Shown here piece after piece: positions 8,818-16,992 of a DNA stretch of 64,000 nt. How positions within the stretch are numbered: position 1 is the stretch's first letter; every line of letters begins with the position of its first letter. The notes under the pieces were generated by a model, which was given only the letters and a program-made list of their open reading frames with translations, made no database searches and was not told the origin of the DNA. Origin of the DNA: an uncultured Mollicutes bacterium (GTDB lineage: Bacteria > Bacillota_I > Bacilli_A > RFN20 > CAG-826); contig UQXJ01000007.1 of assembly GCA_900545015.1 (NCBI GenBank), positions 7,793 to 71,792 of the forward strand, read 5' to 3'. Position numbers and translations under genes: made by a program.

Positions 8818-9783
8818 TTAGGCAACTTTATCCATTGCTAGTGCTGCTGCGCCGATGATTCCTGCTTCGTTTTTAAGTCCAGCAACTTTAATTTCAACGA
8901 TAGGTGTATTTTTATATCCATAATTTCTATCAGCACAATATTTTTTAATCTTGTTGATTAAATAGTCTTCTTGGTTAGATACTCCACCACCAATTAAAAT
9001 AACTTCTGGTCTAAAAATATTACAATAATTTAATATGCCTTCACTTAAATATTTAACATATGTATCGACTACTTTATTAGCACTTTCATCACCTTTTTTA
9101 GCACATTCAAAACTTGTTAAACCATTAACTTTTTCTAGATCACCACCAGCATATTCCCACATCATGCTTTCTTTATTATTCATCATTTCATCTTTAGTTA
9201 ATTTTAATAAAGCTGTTGCACTAGCATATGTTTCGTAGCATCCTTTTCTACCACAGTTACATTGATTTCCGTCAACTACAATAACAGCATGACCTAGTTC
9301 GGTACCTTTTCCATCTTTTCCTTCAAAAAGTTTATCGTTAATGACAACTCCACCACCAATTCCAGTTCCAAGAGTTAATAAAATTGCATCATGGTATCCT
9401 TTTGCAGCACCAAATCTAACTTCACCAAGTGTAGCAACGTTTGCATCGTTAGAAATAAAAACAGGGAGTCCTAATGTTTTTAAATATTCAACAACATGCA
9501 CATCTTCTATATTTAAATTACATGCGTAGTCAATAATTCCTCTTGTAGAGTCGATAGCACCTGGAATTCCAAATCCAATAGCTTTAACATCTAAGCCATT
9601 GCTTGCAGCATATCCTGTAAGTTTAAGAAGAAGCGCTTTAACATCTTCTAAAAAACTCTCTTTCCCAAGTGTAGCACATTTTGTTTTTATTACATCTTTA
9701 TGCAAAATATTTCCTTCTAAATCAACTAAACCTGCTTTAATTGACATACCGCCAACATCAACACCAATATAAACTTCTTTCAT
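8818..9783 (-). CDS. ROK-family glucokinase
   Basis: ATP-dependent phosphorylation of glucose or a related hexose in the cytoplasm. The phosphate-binding motif is GVDVGGMSIKAGLVD, the catalytic aspartate is in ISNDANVATLGE, and the second nucleotide motif is LTLGTGIGGGVV. The ROK zinc signature is complete: GHAV followed by CNCGRKGCYETYAS. The 321-residue length fits bacterial ROK glucokinases (GlcK). Sugar specificity cannot be proved from sequence. ACGAGG precedes the start and a TATAAT sits at 9804-9809 on the minus strand, giving a short leader; no clear -35 is present. A strong terminator follows, so it is probably a single-gene unit. Confidence 0.9.
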   Translation of the reverse strand: MKEVYIGVDVGGMSIKAGLVDLEGNILHKDVIKTKCATLGKESFLEDVKALLLKLTGYAASNGLDVKAIGFGIPGAIDSTRGIIDYACNLNIEDVHVVEYLKTLGLPVFISNDANVATLGEVRFGAAKGYHDAILLTLGTGIGGGVVINDKLFEGKDGKGTELGHAVIVVDGNQCNCGRKGCYETYASATALLKLTKDEMMNNKESMMWEYAGGDLEKVNGLTSFECAKKGDESANKVVDTYVKYLSEGILNYCNIFRPEVILIGGGVSNQEDYLINKIKKYCADRNYGYKNTPIVEIKVAGLKNEAGIIGAAALAMDKVA

Positions 9784-9916
9784 GTTAAAACCTCGTTGTA
9801 ATAATTATAAAAATTTAAGACTAAAAAGTATAGTTTATTAAAATAAAAGATACCTATATTTTTTAATTTATTTACTAGGAATTATTCAAAAATAATTTGA
9901 ATTTCATGCACTTCTC

Positions 9917-9957
9917 TATATGGAATTTCATACAGTTACTATATTGAAATCCATATA
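9917..9957. repeat. Imperfect inverted repeat between alsD and the ROK gene
   Basis: TATATGGAATTTCA at 9917-9930 pairs with TGAAATCCATATA at 9945-9957 with a single bulged base and a 14-base loop. It lies beyond the alsD terminator and about 130 bases upstream of the ROK kinase start. It could be an operator or an RNA hairpin of a short transcript. No convincing gene fills 9850-10030. Confidence 0.45.
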
Positions 9958-10030
9958 CTTTTTGCTCAAAAATTTCATATTTTCTTAAATGTAGGGGTTT
10001 TTGAATAAAAAATTTCACTAAAAGTAAGTA

Positions 10031-10059
10031 AAAAGGCCTGCAAAACGCAGACCTTTTTA
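10031..10059 (-). terminator. Intrinsic terminator after alsD
   Basis: On the minus strand AGGTCTGC pairs with GCAGGCCT (one G-U) around a GTTTT loop, followed by TTTTTAC. It begins 18 bases after the alsD stop codon and ends the acetolactate-decarboxylase operon. Confidence 0.85.
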
Positions 10060-10076
10060 TACTAATTTTTAAACGA

Positions 10077-10793
10077 TTATTTCTTTGAAGAACCTTCAAC
10101 AGCTTTTGTTTTTTCTTTAAGATCTTCTGTTAAATCCCAGTTTTCAAATCCTTCTGTATGTGGCAAATAAACATTCCATCCATTAAGTTCATTTAACTTA
10201 AATTTAATATTTTCACCACTTACTTTTAAGATATGTCCACCTTTGCTTAAGTCTTTGCTTAAGAAATGGATGTGCCATCCTGGAAGATTCATTCCTTCTA
10301 CATAGTTTGGGCAGTAAACACCAATTACATATCCTTCAACATCATGATATTCAAATTCTCTTTGATCGCATGCAACTTTATATAATGGTTCATATGGTTC
10401 TTCTTGTTTAAAGCAAGATCTAACTCTTACATTAAATTTTCCTTCCATTTTAATCATATAGAAGAAATTATGAGAAACTAAATATTGTTCCATTTCTTTT
10501 TTGAATTCTTCAATTGAGTTAAATGAAACTTCATTTTCAGCAACGTTTTCATCGAAATGGCAAACTGTAGAAAATGGTAATGTATCACTGCTCTTCATTT
10601 CACTAACTTCACCATTAGCTCTTCCGTTATATGCATGTCCGTTGAATATAATAGCTTCTCCATCGAGACCATTATATGTACCAATACCAACATTTCCTTC
10701 TTTTAATAAATCTTTAACTGAAACACTTCCATGATAGTCACCCATCATTAAGCTATTTAATGTACCAACTTGAAATAATTTATTTTCTTTCAT
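10077..10793 (-). CDS. alsD: Alpha-acetolactate decarboxylase
   Basis: Converts alpha-acetolactate to acetoin and CO2. The 238-residue protein starts with the family signature FQVGTLNSLMMGDYHG and continues GNVGIGTYNGLDGEAIIFNG and DTLPFSTVCHF. The zinc ligands are visible as GWHIHFL and the later histidine in KGGHIL, plus a conserved glutamate in the N-terminal half. AGGAGG lies eight bases before ATG 10793. It is the last gene of a minus-strand set with a KdgT-like permease and a glycerol-dehydrogenase-family enzyme. No acetolactate synthase is in this window, so acetolactate must come from a gene elsewhere. Confidence 0.92.
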   Translation of the reverse strand: MKENKLFQVGTLNSLMMGDYHGSVSVKDLLKEGNVGIGTYNGLDGEAIIFNGHAYNGRANGEVSEMKSSDTLPFSTVCHFDENVAENEVSFNSIEEFKKEMEQYLVSHNFFYMIKMEGKFNVRVRSCFKQEEPYEPLYKVACDQREFEYHDVEGYVIGVYCPNYVEGMNLPGWHIHFLSKDLSKGGHILKVSGENIKFKLNELNGWNVYLPHTEGFENWDLTEDLKEKTKAVEGSSKK

Positions 10794-10833
10794 AAAGTAA
10801 GCCTCCTAATTTATTTACTTTGGTCATTTGTAT

Positions 10834-12048
10834 TTACATCTTCCTTATGTGATTTAAGATGAAATACTTTTTTAAATATTTCATGATTATGATGGTGTGT
10901 ACGATACATACCATTTCATCATAAACAGCAGCAAGAAGTTCTGGATGGTCTTTTTCAAAAACTCTCTTAGGATCAGCCATCTTTTCTCCTTGATGTGATT
11001 TAAAGTAATGATTCATAGTCCATTTTGTAAAGAACGGATCAAGAATATTTGTTATTAATAAGACAATTGCTAGAATTAAAACTCCGTTATCTGCCATATT
11101 TTGTGTGTATAAATTGCTTCCACTAAATGTATAATTTACAAACATTAGTGGAATACTTAATGCAACACCTGCTAAAGATGAGCTACCAATTGAAGCGTAT
11201 CCTGGTCTCTTTAGAGCAAATCTATCAACAATATAAGGAATAATAATAGTTACAGCCCAGAATATTAAGATTAATACGATAGCGCCTACCCAAATCATTC
11301 CATTTGTGAATGCTTGTGCAAGGTTGATTGTTGAGCCGAATTGGAATCCTAAGAATGGTAATAAGATTGCGTTACCACCTTTAAATACTTCTCTAATTTT
11401 TGGATCAAGGTTGCCTAAAACAAAACCTAATATAAATGGTAAAAGTAATGAGATAATTTGCATGATTTTACCAATCATACCAGCATCACCTTTTGATGTA
11501 CCAAAGCATGAAATTACAATGAATGGTAATAAAGGCATTGAGAAGATAAGCATAATTGGGAATGTAGCTCTATCACTGTTATCAGCATATGGTGGAATAA
11601 TTCCCATATAAAGTGCAGCGTTAGCACTTGTAATACAAACGCAGAAAGTTACAGGGTCAATACCAAGGAAACCATCTGGGCAGAATATAAATACTAATAC
11701 ACTAATTATATAAGCAGGGAGTAATCTAGCTAATATAATCCAAATTCCTCTTTTGAAAACTTCTACGAAGTCATGAGGTTTAATCATTGTTCCTGTACAG
11801 AATAACATTAAACCAATAACAAGCATTTGACCTGTTTTACCAAAGAGGTCTTTCATTGGGTTTCCTAAATATTCCCAAAGTGTTAATCCTTTTCCAAATT
11901 CACCAGTTCCAAGTCCACAAGCAATACAAATTGAACAAATAATTGCACTAATTACAAGTGGAACGAACATAGTTCCTGCTGGAATCTTGTTTAAGAATTT
12001 CCAAATTCCGATTCCGTTAAATTTCTTTTTTTCTTTTATTTCTTCCAT
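10834..12048 (-). CDS. 2-keto-3-deoxygluconate permease-like transporter
   Basis: A polytopic membrane protein of 404 residues with about ten hydrophobic segments, resembling the KdgT family (IPAGTMFVPLVISAII; MLFCTGTMIKPHDF; SANAALYMGII; LLPFLGFQFGSTINL). KdgT members are proton symporters for keto sugar acids. The setting beside acetolactate decarboxylase suggests a different organic acid, but this is inference. I chose ATG 12048 over the in-frame GTG at 12054, although the ribosome binding site is weak (GTGAG). The last 40 residues extend past the usual family end into a hydrophilic tail, and the DNA there contains two hairpin-like inverted repeats. Confidence 0.75.
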   Translation of the reverse strand: MEEIKEKKKFNGIGIWKFLNKIPAGTMFVPLVISAIICSICIACGLGTGEFGKGLTLWEYLGNPMKDLFGKTGQMLVIGLMLFCTGTMIKPHDFVEVFKRGIWIILARLLPAYIISVLVFIFCPDGFLGIDPVTFCVCITSANAALYMGIIPPYADNSDRATFPIMLIFSMPLLPFIVISCFGTSKGDAGMIGKIMQIISLLLPFILGFVLGNLDPKIREVFKGGNAILLPFLGFQFGSTINLAQAFTNGMIWVGAIVLILIFWAVTIIIPYIVDRFALKRPGYASIGSSSLAGVALSIPLMFVNYTFSGSNLYTQNMADNGVLILAIVLLITNILDPFFTKWTMNHYFKSHQGEKMADPKRVFEKDHPELLAAVYDEMVCIVHTIIIMKYLKKYFILNHIRKM

Positions 12049-12065
12049 AAACACATACTCACGAA

Positions 12066-13163
12066 TTATTTTTTGCTATCTAAGAATTCGTGTCCTAATC
12101 TATCACAAAGTAAAATAGCATCTTTAAGTTCTTCGACTGTTACATCTCCACTTAAATTATGAATGCTTTCACCTTTTGCACAACTTGCTTCACTAATTTT
12201 AAGAGCATCGCTGTCTTCAACTCCAATTTCTTCAAGAGTTAATGGTAATCCAACTGAATACATAAAGTCTCTAACTTCATTAAATTCTTTTGGATTTGCG
12301 TTTTCTAATAATAATTGAACAAGTGTACCATAAGCAACACAATTACCATGCATTGCAGTCTTCTTTCCTAATGATGTAACACCATTATAGAAACTATGAG
12401 CTACACATAATCCACCATTATCAGCACCAACACCACTTAAATAAGTATTTGCTTCAATAATTGCGTTGAGTTCTGGTGTAACTAATTGGTTATTAACACT
12501 AATAAGAGCTTTTTTGCCATCTTTTATTAATGTTTCATAACAGAGTTTGCAAAGAGCCATAGCACTTAATGTAATTCCACCATTTTCAAGTGATTTTGAT
12601 GATGTCTTTACACATGCTCTAGCTTCAAAATATGTTCCTAAAGCATCACCCATACCTGCAACTAAGAATTTAGCTGGTGATTTTGCAATAACACCACTAT
12701 CTACAATAACCAAATCTGGGTTATTAGGATAGAATAAATAAGAATTAAATGAATGATCATCGTTATAAATAACACTTAATCCTGTGCATGGAGCATCTGT
12801 TGCACAAACTGTTGGAATGATTGCAACTCTCTTCTTCATATAATAAGCAGTTGCTTTTGCTGTATCGATAGCACTTCCGCCACCTATACCCACAACTACA
12901 TCAATCTTTTCATTTTTGACAATTTCTTCCATCTTTTTGATTTCACCTACTGATGAGATTCCACCAAAAATTTCATAATGTCTTACTGCTTTGCTCCCTT
13001 TAAATGATTCTTCAACTAAATCATGAACAGCGTTATAACCACTGTGTGAGCAAACAAATAAGAATTTTTTACCAAAATCTTTTGAATTTTCATAGAACTT
13101 CTTTAAAGCATCTTTACCTTGAACGTATTTCAAAGGAGCTCTCATAAGTAATAAGTCTTTCAT
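12066..13163 (-). CDS. Glycerol dehydrogenase-family metal-dependent alcohol dehydrogenase
   Basis: An NAD-dependent, zinc- or iron-dependent dehydrogenase of about 365 residues. It has the dinucleotide motif VVGIGGGSAIDTAKA, and metal ligands in VAGMGDALGTYFEA (Asp), VAHSFYNGV (His) and AMHGNCVAYG (His), as in GldA. The motif IPTVCATDAPCTGLSVIY is also GldA-like. GldA enzymes accept glycerol, 1,2-propanediol and 2,3-butanediol. With alsD in the same operon, reduction of acetoin to 2,3-butanediol is a reasonable guess. Start ATG 13163 was chosen because GGAGGAAG lies seven bases before it; the longer frame from 13184 would place that site inside the coding region. Confidence 0.82.
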   Translation of the reverse strand: MKDLLLMRAPLKYVQGKDALKKFYENSKDFGKKFLFVCSHSGYNAVHDLVEESFKGSKAVRHYEIFGGISSVGEIKKMEEIVKNEKIDVVVGIGGGSAIDTAKATAYYMKKRVAIIPTVCATDAPCTGLSVIYNDDHSFNSYLFYPNNPDLVIVDSGVIAKSPAKFLVAGMGDALGTYFEARACVKTSSKSLENGGITLSAMALCKLCYETLIKDGKKALISVNNQLVTPELNAIIEANTYLSGVGADNGGLCVAHSFYNGVTSLGKKTAMHGNCVAYGTLVQLLLENANPKEFNEVRDFMYSVGLPLTLEEIGVEDSDALKISEASCAKGESIHNLSGDVTVEELKDAILLCDRLGHEFLDSKK

Positions 13164-13204
13164 ATTTCTTCCTCCGACTGACATAAATATTAGACCTTTG
13201 AATG

Positions 13205-13233
13205 TTGAAAAAAAGATTTTTTAAGACTAAAAT
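13205..13233 (+). promoter_or_regulatory. Promoter of the PucR-type regulator
   Basis: TTGAAA (13205-13210) and TAAAAT (13228-13233) are separated by exactly 17 bases. The predicted transcript begins about 25 bases before ATG 13265 and includes its GGAG site. It faces away from the gldA-like operon, so the short divergent gap probably also holds the operator. Confidence 0.6.
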
Positions 13234-13264
13234 TTTTATAATTTATTGTGCTCGGAGACCAATT

Positions 13265-14458
13265 ATGCTTGATGCTTTAAAATTATTAGAGATTGATGAA
13301 AAATCGAATAAATTGTCTGATTTATTGAAAAATTCATATGAACTATTTGAATCTACTGTCGTTGCAATCGATGAAAACTATAGATTATTAGCTCATTTTT
13401 CGCCAAATAATGTTAAATTAGGTCCAACATACCTAAAAAGTATTGAGGATGGTTTTTGGTCGCTTGAACTTATTAATAAGATAAATAGTTCATTAAAAGA
13501 AAGTAAAAATATGAGAACATTTGTTACTTTTGATAGTGTAGAAAGACTGTTTATAAAACTTGAGTCTAACGGAAAAGAAATTGGATATTTAGTCTTCATA
13601 GAAAACGGAAAAAGTTTAAAAAATTTTGATGAAGATACCTTAAATCATTTTATTAAATTAGTTATTAAACATATAAAAATTGAAAGCTCATCTACAAGAA
13701 ATAAAAATATGAAGTCTCTTTTTGAAGCACTTTTAAATGATGAAATTCTTAGCGAAGATATTTTCATAGATAGATATAAAAGAACAAATTTCGATAAAAA
13801 AATTTCTTATCAAATGTTAATCATCGATATGTCTATCATAGATCCTAAATATTTTAAATCTATTGAAGTTAATCTCCCTAACTGCTTTAAAAATATGATA
13901 AGCATATATAAAGACAATTATTTAGTTTGTTTTATTTCTAGCTCTTACGATAAAGAAAAATTAAATTCGTTTTTCTTTGAAAATAAAATTTATGGGTTAA
14001 TTTCAAAACCAATACTTTCTCTATTTACAATTCCTACACTTTTTACAATTCAAAAAAAGTTACTTAAATTTTTAATAAGTGCGAGTAATGAATATATTCT
14101 TTATGATGAATCAGATTATTGTACGCTCTCTTCAATTGTTGCAATTGATAACAATCTCATTTTGCTTTCCTTTATTCATGAAGATATCATTAAATTATTA
14201 AAATATGATTTAAAAAATAACGACTCACTTTGTAAAACTCTCTATTATTATTTAGCTAATTTCAAGAGTTTAAAAGAGACGAGTAAGGATGTTTTTCTTC
14301 ATAAAAACACAATTACATATAGACTTGATAAGATAAAAGAAATCATAGAAGATGATTTATCTAATTCAAAAAAGGATAATAATTACTATATATCTTTAGA
14401 AATTGTTGGCTATTTATTAGATAAGAAATTTGATTTTAAAAAATATATTTTCAAATAA
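13265..14458 (+). CDS. PucR/CdaR-type transcriptional regulator
   Basis: A 397-residue regulator whose C-terminus is the PucR-family helix-turn-helix (LYYYLANFKSLKETSKDVFL, then HKNTITYRLDKIKEIIEDDL, about residues 320-370). The N-terminal 150 residues look like a GAF/PAS-type sensor domain, and a middle region may correspond to a degenerate GGDEF-like domain, as in CdaR relatives. Start ATG 13265 follows GGAG by seven bases; an upstream in-frame ATG at 13202 lies within the promoter and is rejected. It is divergent from the gldA-permease-alsD operon, the classic position for a local activator or repressor of that operon. The inducer is unknown. Confidence 0.82.
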   Translation: MLDALKLLEIDEKSNKLSDLLKNSYELFESTVVAIDENYRLLAHFSPNNVKLGPTYLKSIEDGFWSLELINKINSSLKESKNMRTFVTFDSVERLFIKLESNGKEIGYLVFIENGKSLKNFDEDTLNHFIKLVIKHIKIESSSTRNKNMKSLFEALLNDEILSEDIFIDRYKRTNFDKKISYQMLIIDMSIIDPKYFKSIEVNLPNCFKNMISIYKDNYLVCFISSSYDKEKLNSFFFENKIYGLISKPILSLFTIPTLFTIQKKLLKFLISASNEYILYDESDYCTLSSIVAIDNNLILLSFIHEDIIKLLKYDLKNNDSLCKTLYYYLANFKSLKETSKDVFLHKNTITYRLDKIKEIIEDDLSNSKKDNNYYISLEIVGYLLDKKFDFKKYIFK

Positions 14459-14465
14459 TTTATAG

Positions 14466-14492
14466 AAAACCCTGCAAAACTCAACTATTTTT
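14466..14492 (+). repeat. Dispersed 27-base element, copy A
   Basis: Reads AAAACCCTGC then AAAACTCAACTATTTTT, seven bases after the pucR stop and 26 bases from the tmRNA 3' end. Identical on the opposite strand at 63895-63921. In this copy flanking bases add an outer stem (TTATAG with CTATAA) and an inner stem (ACTCAA with TTGAGT), so it could act as a bidirectional terminator between the convergent pucR and ssrA genes. Confidence 0.8.
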
Positions 14493-14518
14493 GAGTCTAT
14501 AAGGTAATTTTGCTTAAT

Positions 14519-14873
14519 TGGTGGAGATGCAGGGAGTTGAACCCTGGTCCACAAGTATATCTACAGTGGCTACTACAGTTTAGTGAATGTTTTAAATTTC
14601 ACGACTTATCAAACCTCACAAACTTTACATCGCTAGATTATATTTTTTCGTCCTAATTCTATAATCATCGAATTAAGCTTATCTTCTTTTTATGAGAAGC
14701 TTTAGATAACAAGAAGCCAATTATCTAAGCTCCCGCAAACTCTATAGTGAGTGCTGATTAAGCAGCAAATGCGTAGTTATAATTTCTGTTGCCAGATAAT
14801 TTTAGATTGTGATTACGTCACAACTCGACTGCAACCAGTGCCAATTTACTTGTGTCGAAGCCAAGACATCCCC
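14519..14873 (-). ncRNA. ssrA: tmRNA (ssrA)
   Basis: Rescues stalled ribosomes by trans-translation with SmpB. The 5' end reads GGGGATGTCTTGGCTTCGAC and the 3' end GGTTCAACTCCCTGCATCTCC-ACCA, which pair as a seven-base acceptor stem (GGGGATG with CATCTCC) with an encoded CCA. The T-arm sequence is canonical. The tag reading frame lies near 14760-14800 and encodes GNRNYNYAFAA followed by TAA; the YAFAA ending resembles tags of low-GC Firmicutes and Mollicutes. The total is about 355 bases. The exact ends are inferred from the acceptor stem. Confidence 0.95.
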
Positions 14874-14883
14874 AAGTGAGTAA

Positions 14884-14912
14884 ATATTATTTCTTTTTTT
14901 GTAGCCAGTCAA
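14884..14912 (-). promoter_or_regulatory. ssrA promoter
   Basis: On the minus strand TTGACT (14907-14912) and TAATAT (14884-14889) are spaced 17 bases apart. The mature tmRNA end is ten bases further on, which allows a short leader removed by RNase P. Confidence 0.65.
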
Positions 14913-14937
14913 TCAATTTAGGACAATTTGTTTTTAT

Positions 14938-14971
14938 TTGTTTATAATTTATTAATAGTATATACTATTAA
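14938..14971 (+). promoter_or_regulatory. Promoter overlapped by a 20-base palindrome
   Basis: TTGTTT (14938-14943) and TATACT (14961-14966) are 17 bases apart, and a perfect palindrome TTAATAGTAT plus its reverse complement (14952-14971) covers the -10 box. Such a position fits an operator for a dimeric repressor of the membrane-protein gene at 14993. The regulator is not identified. Confidence 0.5.
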
Positions 14972-14992
14972 AGCGTTTTATGAGGATTTAAA

Positions 14993-16120
14993 ATGAGTAA
15001 AAGTACAAAAGCAAAAGTTATTAAAAATAAGAAAAAGTTTAATTTCGGAAAAGTAGTTCCTTTCCTAAAAACTCTATACAAAAATGATGCTGTCATGGAA
15101 GTTTCAGCATCAACAAAATGGTATTGGTCAATCTTTGTGTTTATTTTTTCTACATTAGTTTCGATCATTCCTTCTACTGTTCAAGCAAGTCAAATTGTTG
15201 GTTCAAATGTTTTAACAAATTCACACGATGCATTTGAAAATGGTCTTTGTGATTATGTTGAAAATTCAACTGATAAAGAAATTATTACAATTGATCCTTC
15301 AGGAAAAGTATCTTCAACACAAACTGAAAAATATTATGATTCTTATTTCCAAAAAGATTCAGTTGCGGATAAAATCTTAAAACCAGTTTATACATATAAA
15401 GCAAAAAATGATATCACTGGTTCAGTCTCGAACATTCTTGATATCTATGTTTATGATGGAAATGAGATTAATGAATCAAGTGCAGTTTCAAAAGAATTAA
15501 ATGGCATCATCAATTCAAACACAAATTTTGCTGATGGTTTAGTTACTGATGAAGCAGTTAAATATACAAGATCAAATTCATTTATCTTATTTGCTAATGG
15601 CATCTTCTATTGTCGTACATATGTTAATGGAGCAGCAAGTGCTACTTTAAGTGGTGATTATGAATTTGTTAACGAAGCATTTGGTTTTGCAAAATCTTCT
15701 TATACTTTAAAACAAATTTTAACAAATAATGGAAAAGTGACTGATGTTAAAACATTAGAAAATAGAAAAAGTGTTTATGACAATTTTGGTTCATTCTGCG
15801 ATAAAGTTTATGTAAATACTGGCTGGCGTTCAACTTGGACAACATTTGGAATTTATTGTGCACTTAACGGTGGAATTATGATTATCATGGGTCTTGTTGT
15901 CTTCTTAATGACAAGAGGTAAAAATAATCCTAATAGAACAATTAAGTTCTTACAATCATATAGCATTGCATTCTGGTCATCTGCTAGCCCAGCAATTCTT
16001 ACTTTAATGATAGGATTTATGATTCCAAGTTTCTCAATGATGGCATTCATCGTAATGTATGCATTTAGAATTATGTTCTTATCAACAAAACAACTTAGAC
16101 CAGCTTATCCAGCAAAATAA
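14993..16120 (+). CDS. Membrane protein of unknown function (DUF1189-like layout)
   Basis: I do not recognise a specific function. The 375-residue protein has a basic N-terminus, one membrane segment at about residues 47-63, a mainly hydrophilic, serine/threonine-rich domain of about 215 residues, then three hydrophobic segments near residues 288-305, 325-345 and 345-365. The second segment includes SPAILTLMIGFMIPS. This arrangement resembles DUF1189 membrane proteins, but the extracytoplasmic domain is longer. GAGG lies seven bases before ATG 14993. It is a single-gene unit with its own promoter and a following bidirectional terminator, and is transcribed against the local direction. Confidence 0.6.
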   Translation: MSKSTKAKVIKNKKKFNFGKVVPFLKTLYKNDAVMEVSASTKWYWSIFVFIFSTLVSIIPSTVQASQIVGSNVLTNSHDAFENGLCDYVENSTDKEIITIDPSGKVSSTQTEKYYDSYFQKDSVADKILKPVYTYKAKNDITGSVSNILDIYVYDGNEINESSAVSKELNGIINSNTNFADGLVTDEAVKYTRSNSFILFANGIFYCRTYVNGAASATLSGDYEFVNEAFGFAKSSYTLKQILTNNGKVTDVKTLENRKSVYDNFGSFCDKVYVNTGWRSTWTTFGIYCALNGGIMIIMGLVVFLMTRGKNNPNRTIKFLQSYSIAFWSSASPAILTLMIGFMIPSFSMMAFIVMYAFRIMFLSTKQLRPAYPAK

Positions 16121-16137
16121 AAGTTATTAATGAATTT

Positions 16138-16172
16138 AAAAAAGTCGTATCAACTAAGACACGACTTTTTTT
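16138..16172. terminator. Bidirectional intrinsic terminator
   Basis: AAGTCGT (16142-16148) pairs with ACGACTT (16161-16167), with A-runs before and T-runs after. It serves both the membrane-protein gene (+) and the last gene of the gdpP operon (-). Confidence 0.85.
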
Positions 16173-16512
16173 AATCTTTCCAATCACTATGTGGGTTACT
16201 TTTATTATCAAATGATAAACCTATTTCACCAAGTACATCTTCTAATTCTCTATAATAGTATGAATCATCATATACAACTGGCATTTCATAATCTGCAGTA
16301 AATATAATTCTTTTATTTCTTTTAACAATATTTATCATTGTTTCAATAATTGAATCATATTGTTTCATAAAGTGATCTTTAGCATACCTTAATTGAGTAT
16401 AAAAATTGGGTTCTATAAAAAATCTTTCACCTGTTTCTAACTCAAATAAAGCAATATTTGGATATCTTTCATCTTCTATTCTTTTATAATTTTTAAATTC
16501 TTCGAATTCCAT
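16171..16512 (-). CDS. Hypothetical protein, last gene of the gdpP-dnaC-rlmH operon
   Basis: A 113-residue acidic protein that I do not recognise. It is rich in Tyr, Asp and Glu, with no membrane segment or cysteines. It looks like a small soluble alpha/beta domain: strands such as NIALFELETGERFFIEP and RIIFTADYEMPVVYDD surround a helix. AGGAG lies six bases before ATG 16512, so expression is likely. It follows rlmH by nine bases and overlaps the operon terminator. Confidence 0.6.
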   Translation of the reverse strand: MEFEEFKNYKRIEDERYPNIALFELETGERFFIEPNFYTQLRYAKDHFMKQYDSIIETMINIVKRNKRIIFTADYEMPVVYDDSYYYRELEDVLGEIGLSFDNKSNPHSDWKD

Positions 16513-16521
16513 TTTATTCTC

Positions 16522-16992
16522 CTAATGATGATAACTTTCATTGTTAATAATTTTAAAACTTCTATATATCTGTTCAAGCAAAATCACTCGTGTCATTTGA
16601 TGAGTGAATGTTAATTGGGATAAACATATTTTTTCATTTGCTACTTTTCTTAAATCATTTGATAAGCCAAGGGTACCTCCAATTACAAAATTTATTGGGG
16701 ATACTCCTTTTTTAATGAGGTCATTTAAGTAATTGGAAAATTCTAAACTATCAAATTCTTTCCCATGAAGATCAATTAAAGAAATATATTCACCTTCTTT
16801 TATTCTTTTTAGCATATTAGTGCCTTCAATTTTAAGAACATCTTCAGGTGTCGCACTTTGAATTTTACATTCATTGCATTCAACAATTGAAACCTTAGCA
16901 AATCTCGATAAGCGTTTCATATATTCATTTATTGCATCTTTATAAAACGATTCTTTTATTGTTCCAATACATACAATATTAATTTTTATCAT
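16522..16992 (-). CDS. rlmH: 23S rRNA (pseudouridine(1915)-N3)-methyltransferase
   Basis: Methylates pseudouridine 1915 in helix 69 of 23S rRNA. The 156-residue protein has the SPOUT knot motifs INFVIGGTLGLSNDLRKVA and LSQLTFTHQMTRVILLEQIY, and ends NNESYHH where most homologues end in YHK. The start overlaps the walJ stop as ATGA; the gene order walJ-rlmH is conserved near the origin in Firmicutes. Confidence 0.95.
   Translation of the reverse strand: MIKINIVCIGTIKESFYKDAINEYMKRLSRFAKVSIVECNECKIQSATPEDVLKIEGTNMLKRIKEGEYISLIDLHGKEFDSLEFSNYLNDLIKKGVSPINFVIGGTLGLSNDLRKVANEKICLSQLTFTHQMTRVILLEQIYRSFKIINNESYHH

Noticed and set aside
9875..10099. 74-residue minus-strand frame between alsD and the ROK gene
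   Set aside because: It starts inside alsD, runs through its terminator, has no ribosome site and resembles no protein.
10834..10930. Frameshift at the end of the KdgT-like gene
   Set aside because: The tail is unusual, but no alternative frame restores a known ending, and the family C-terminus is variable.
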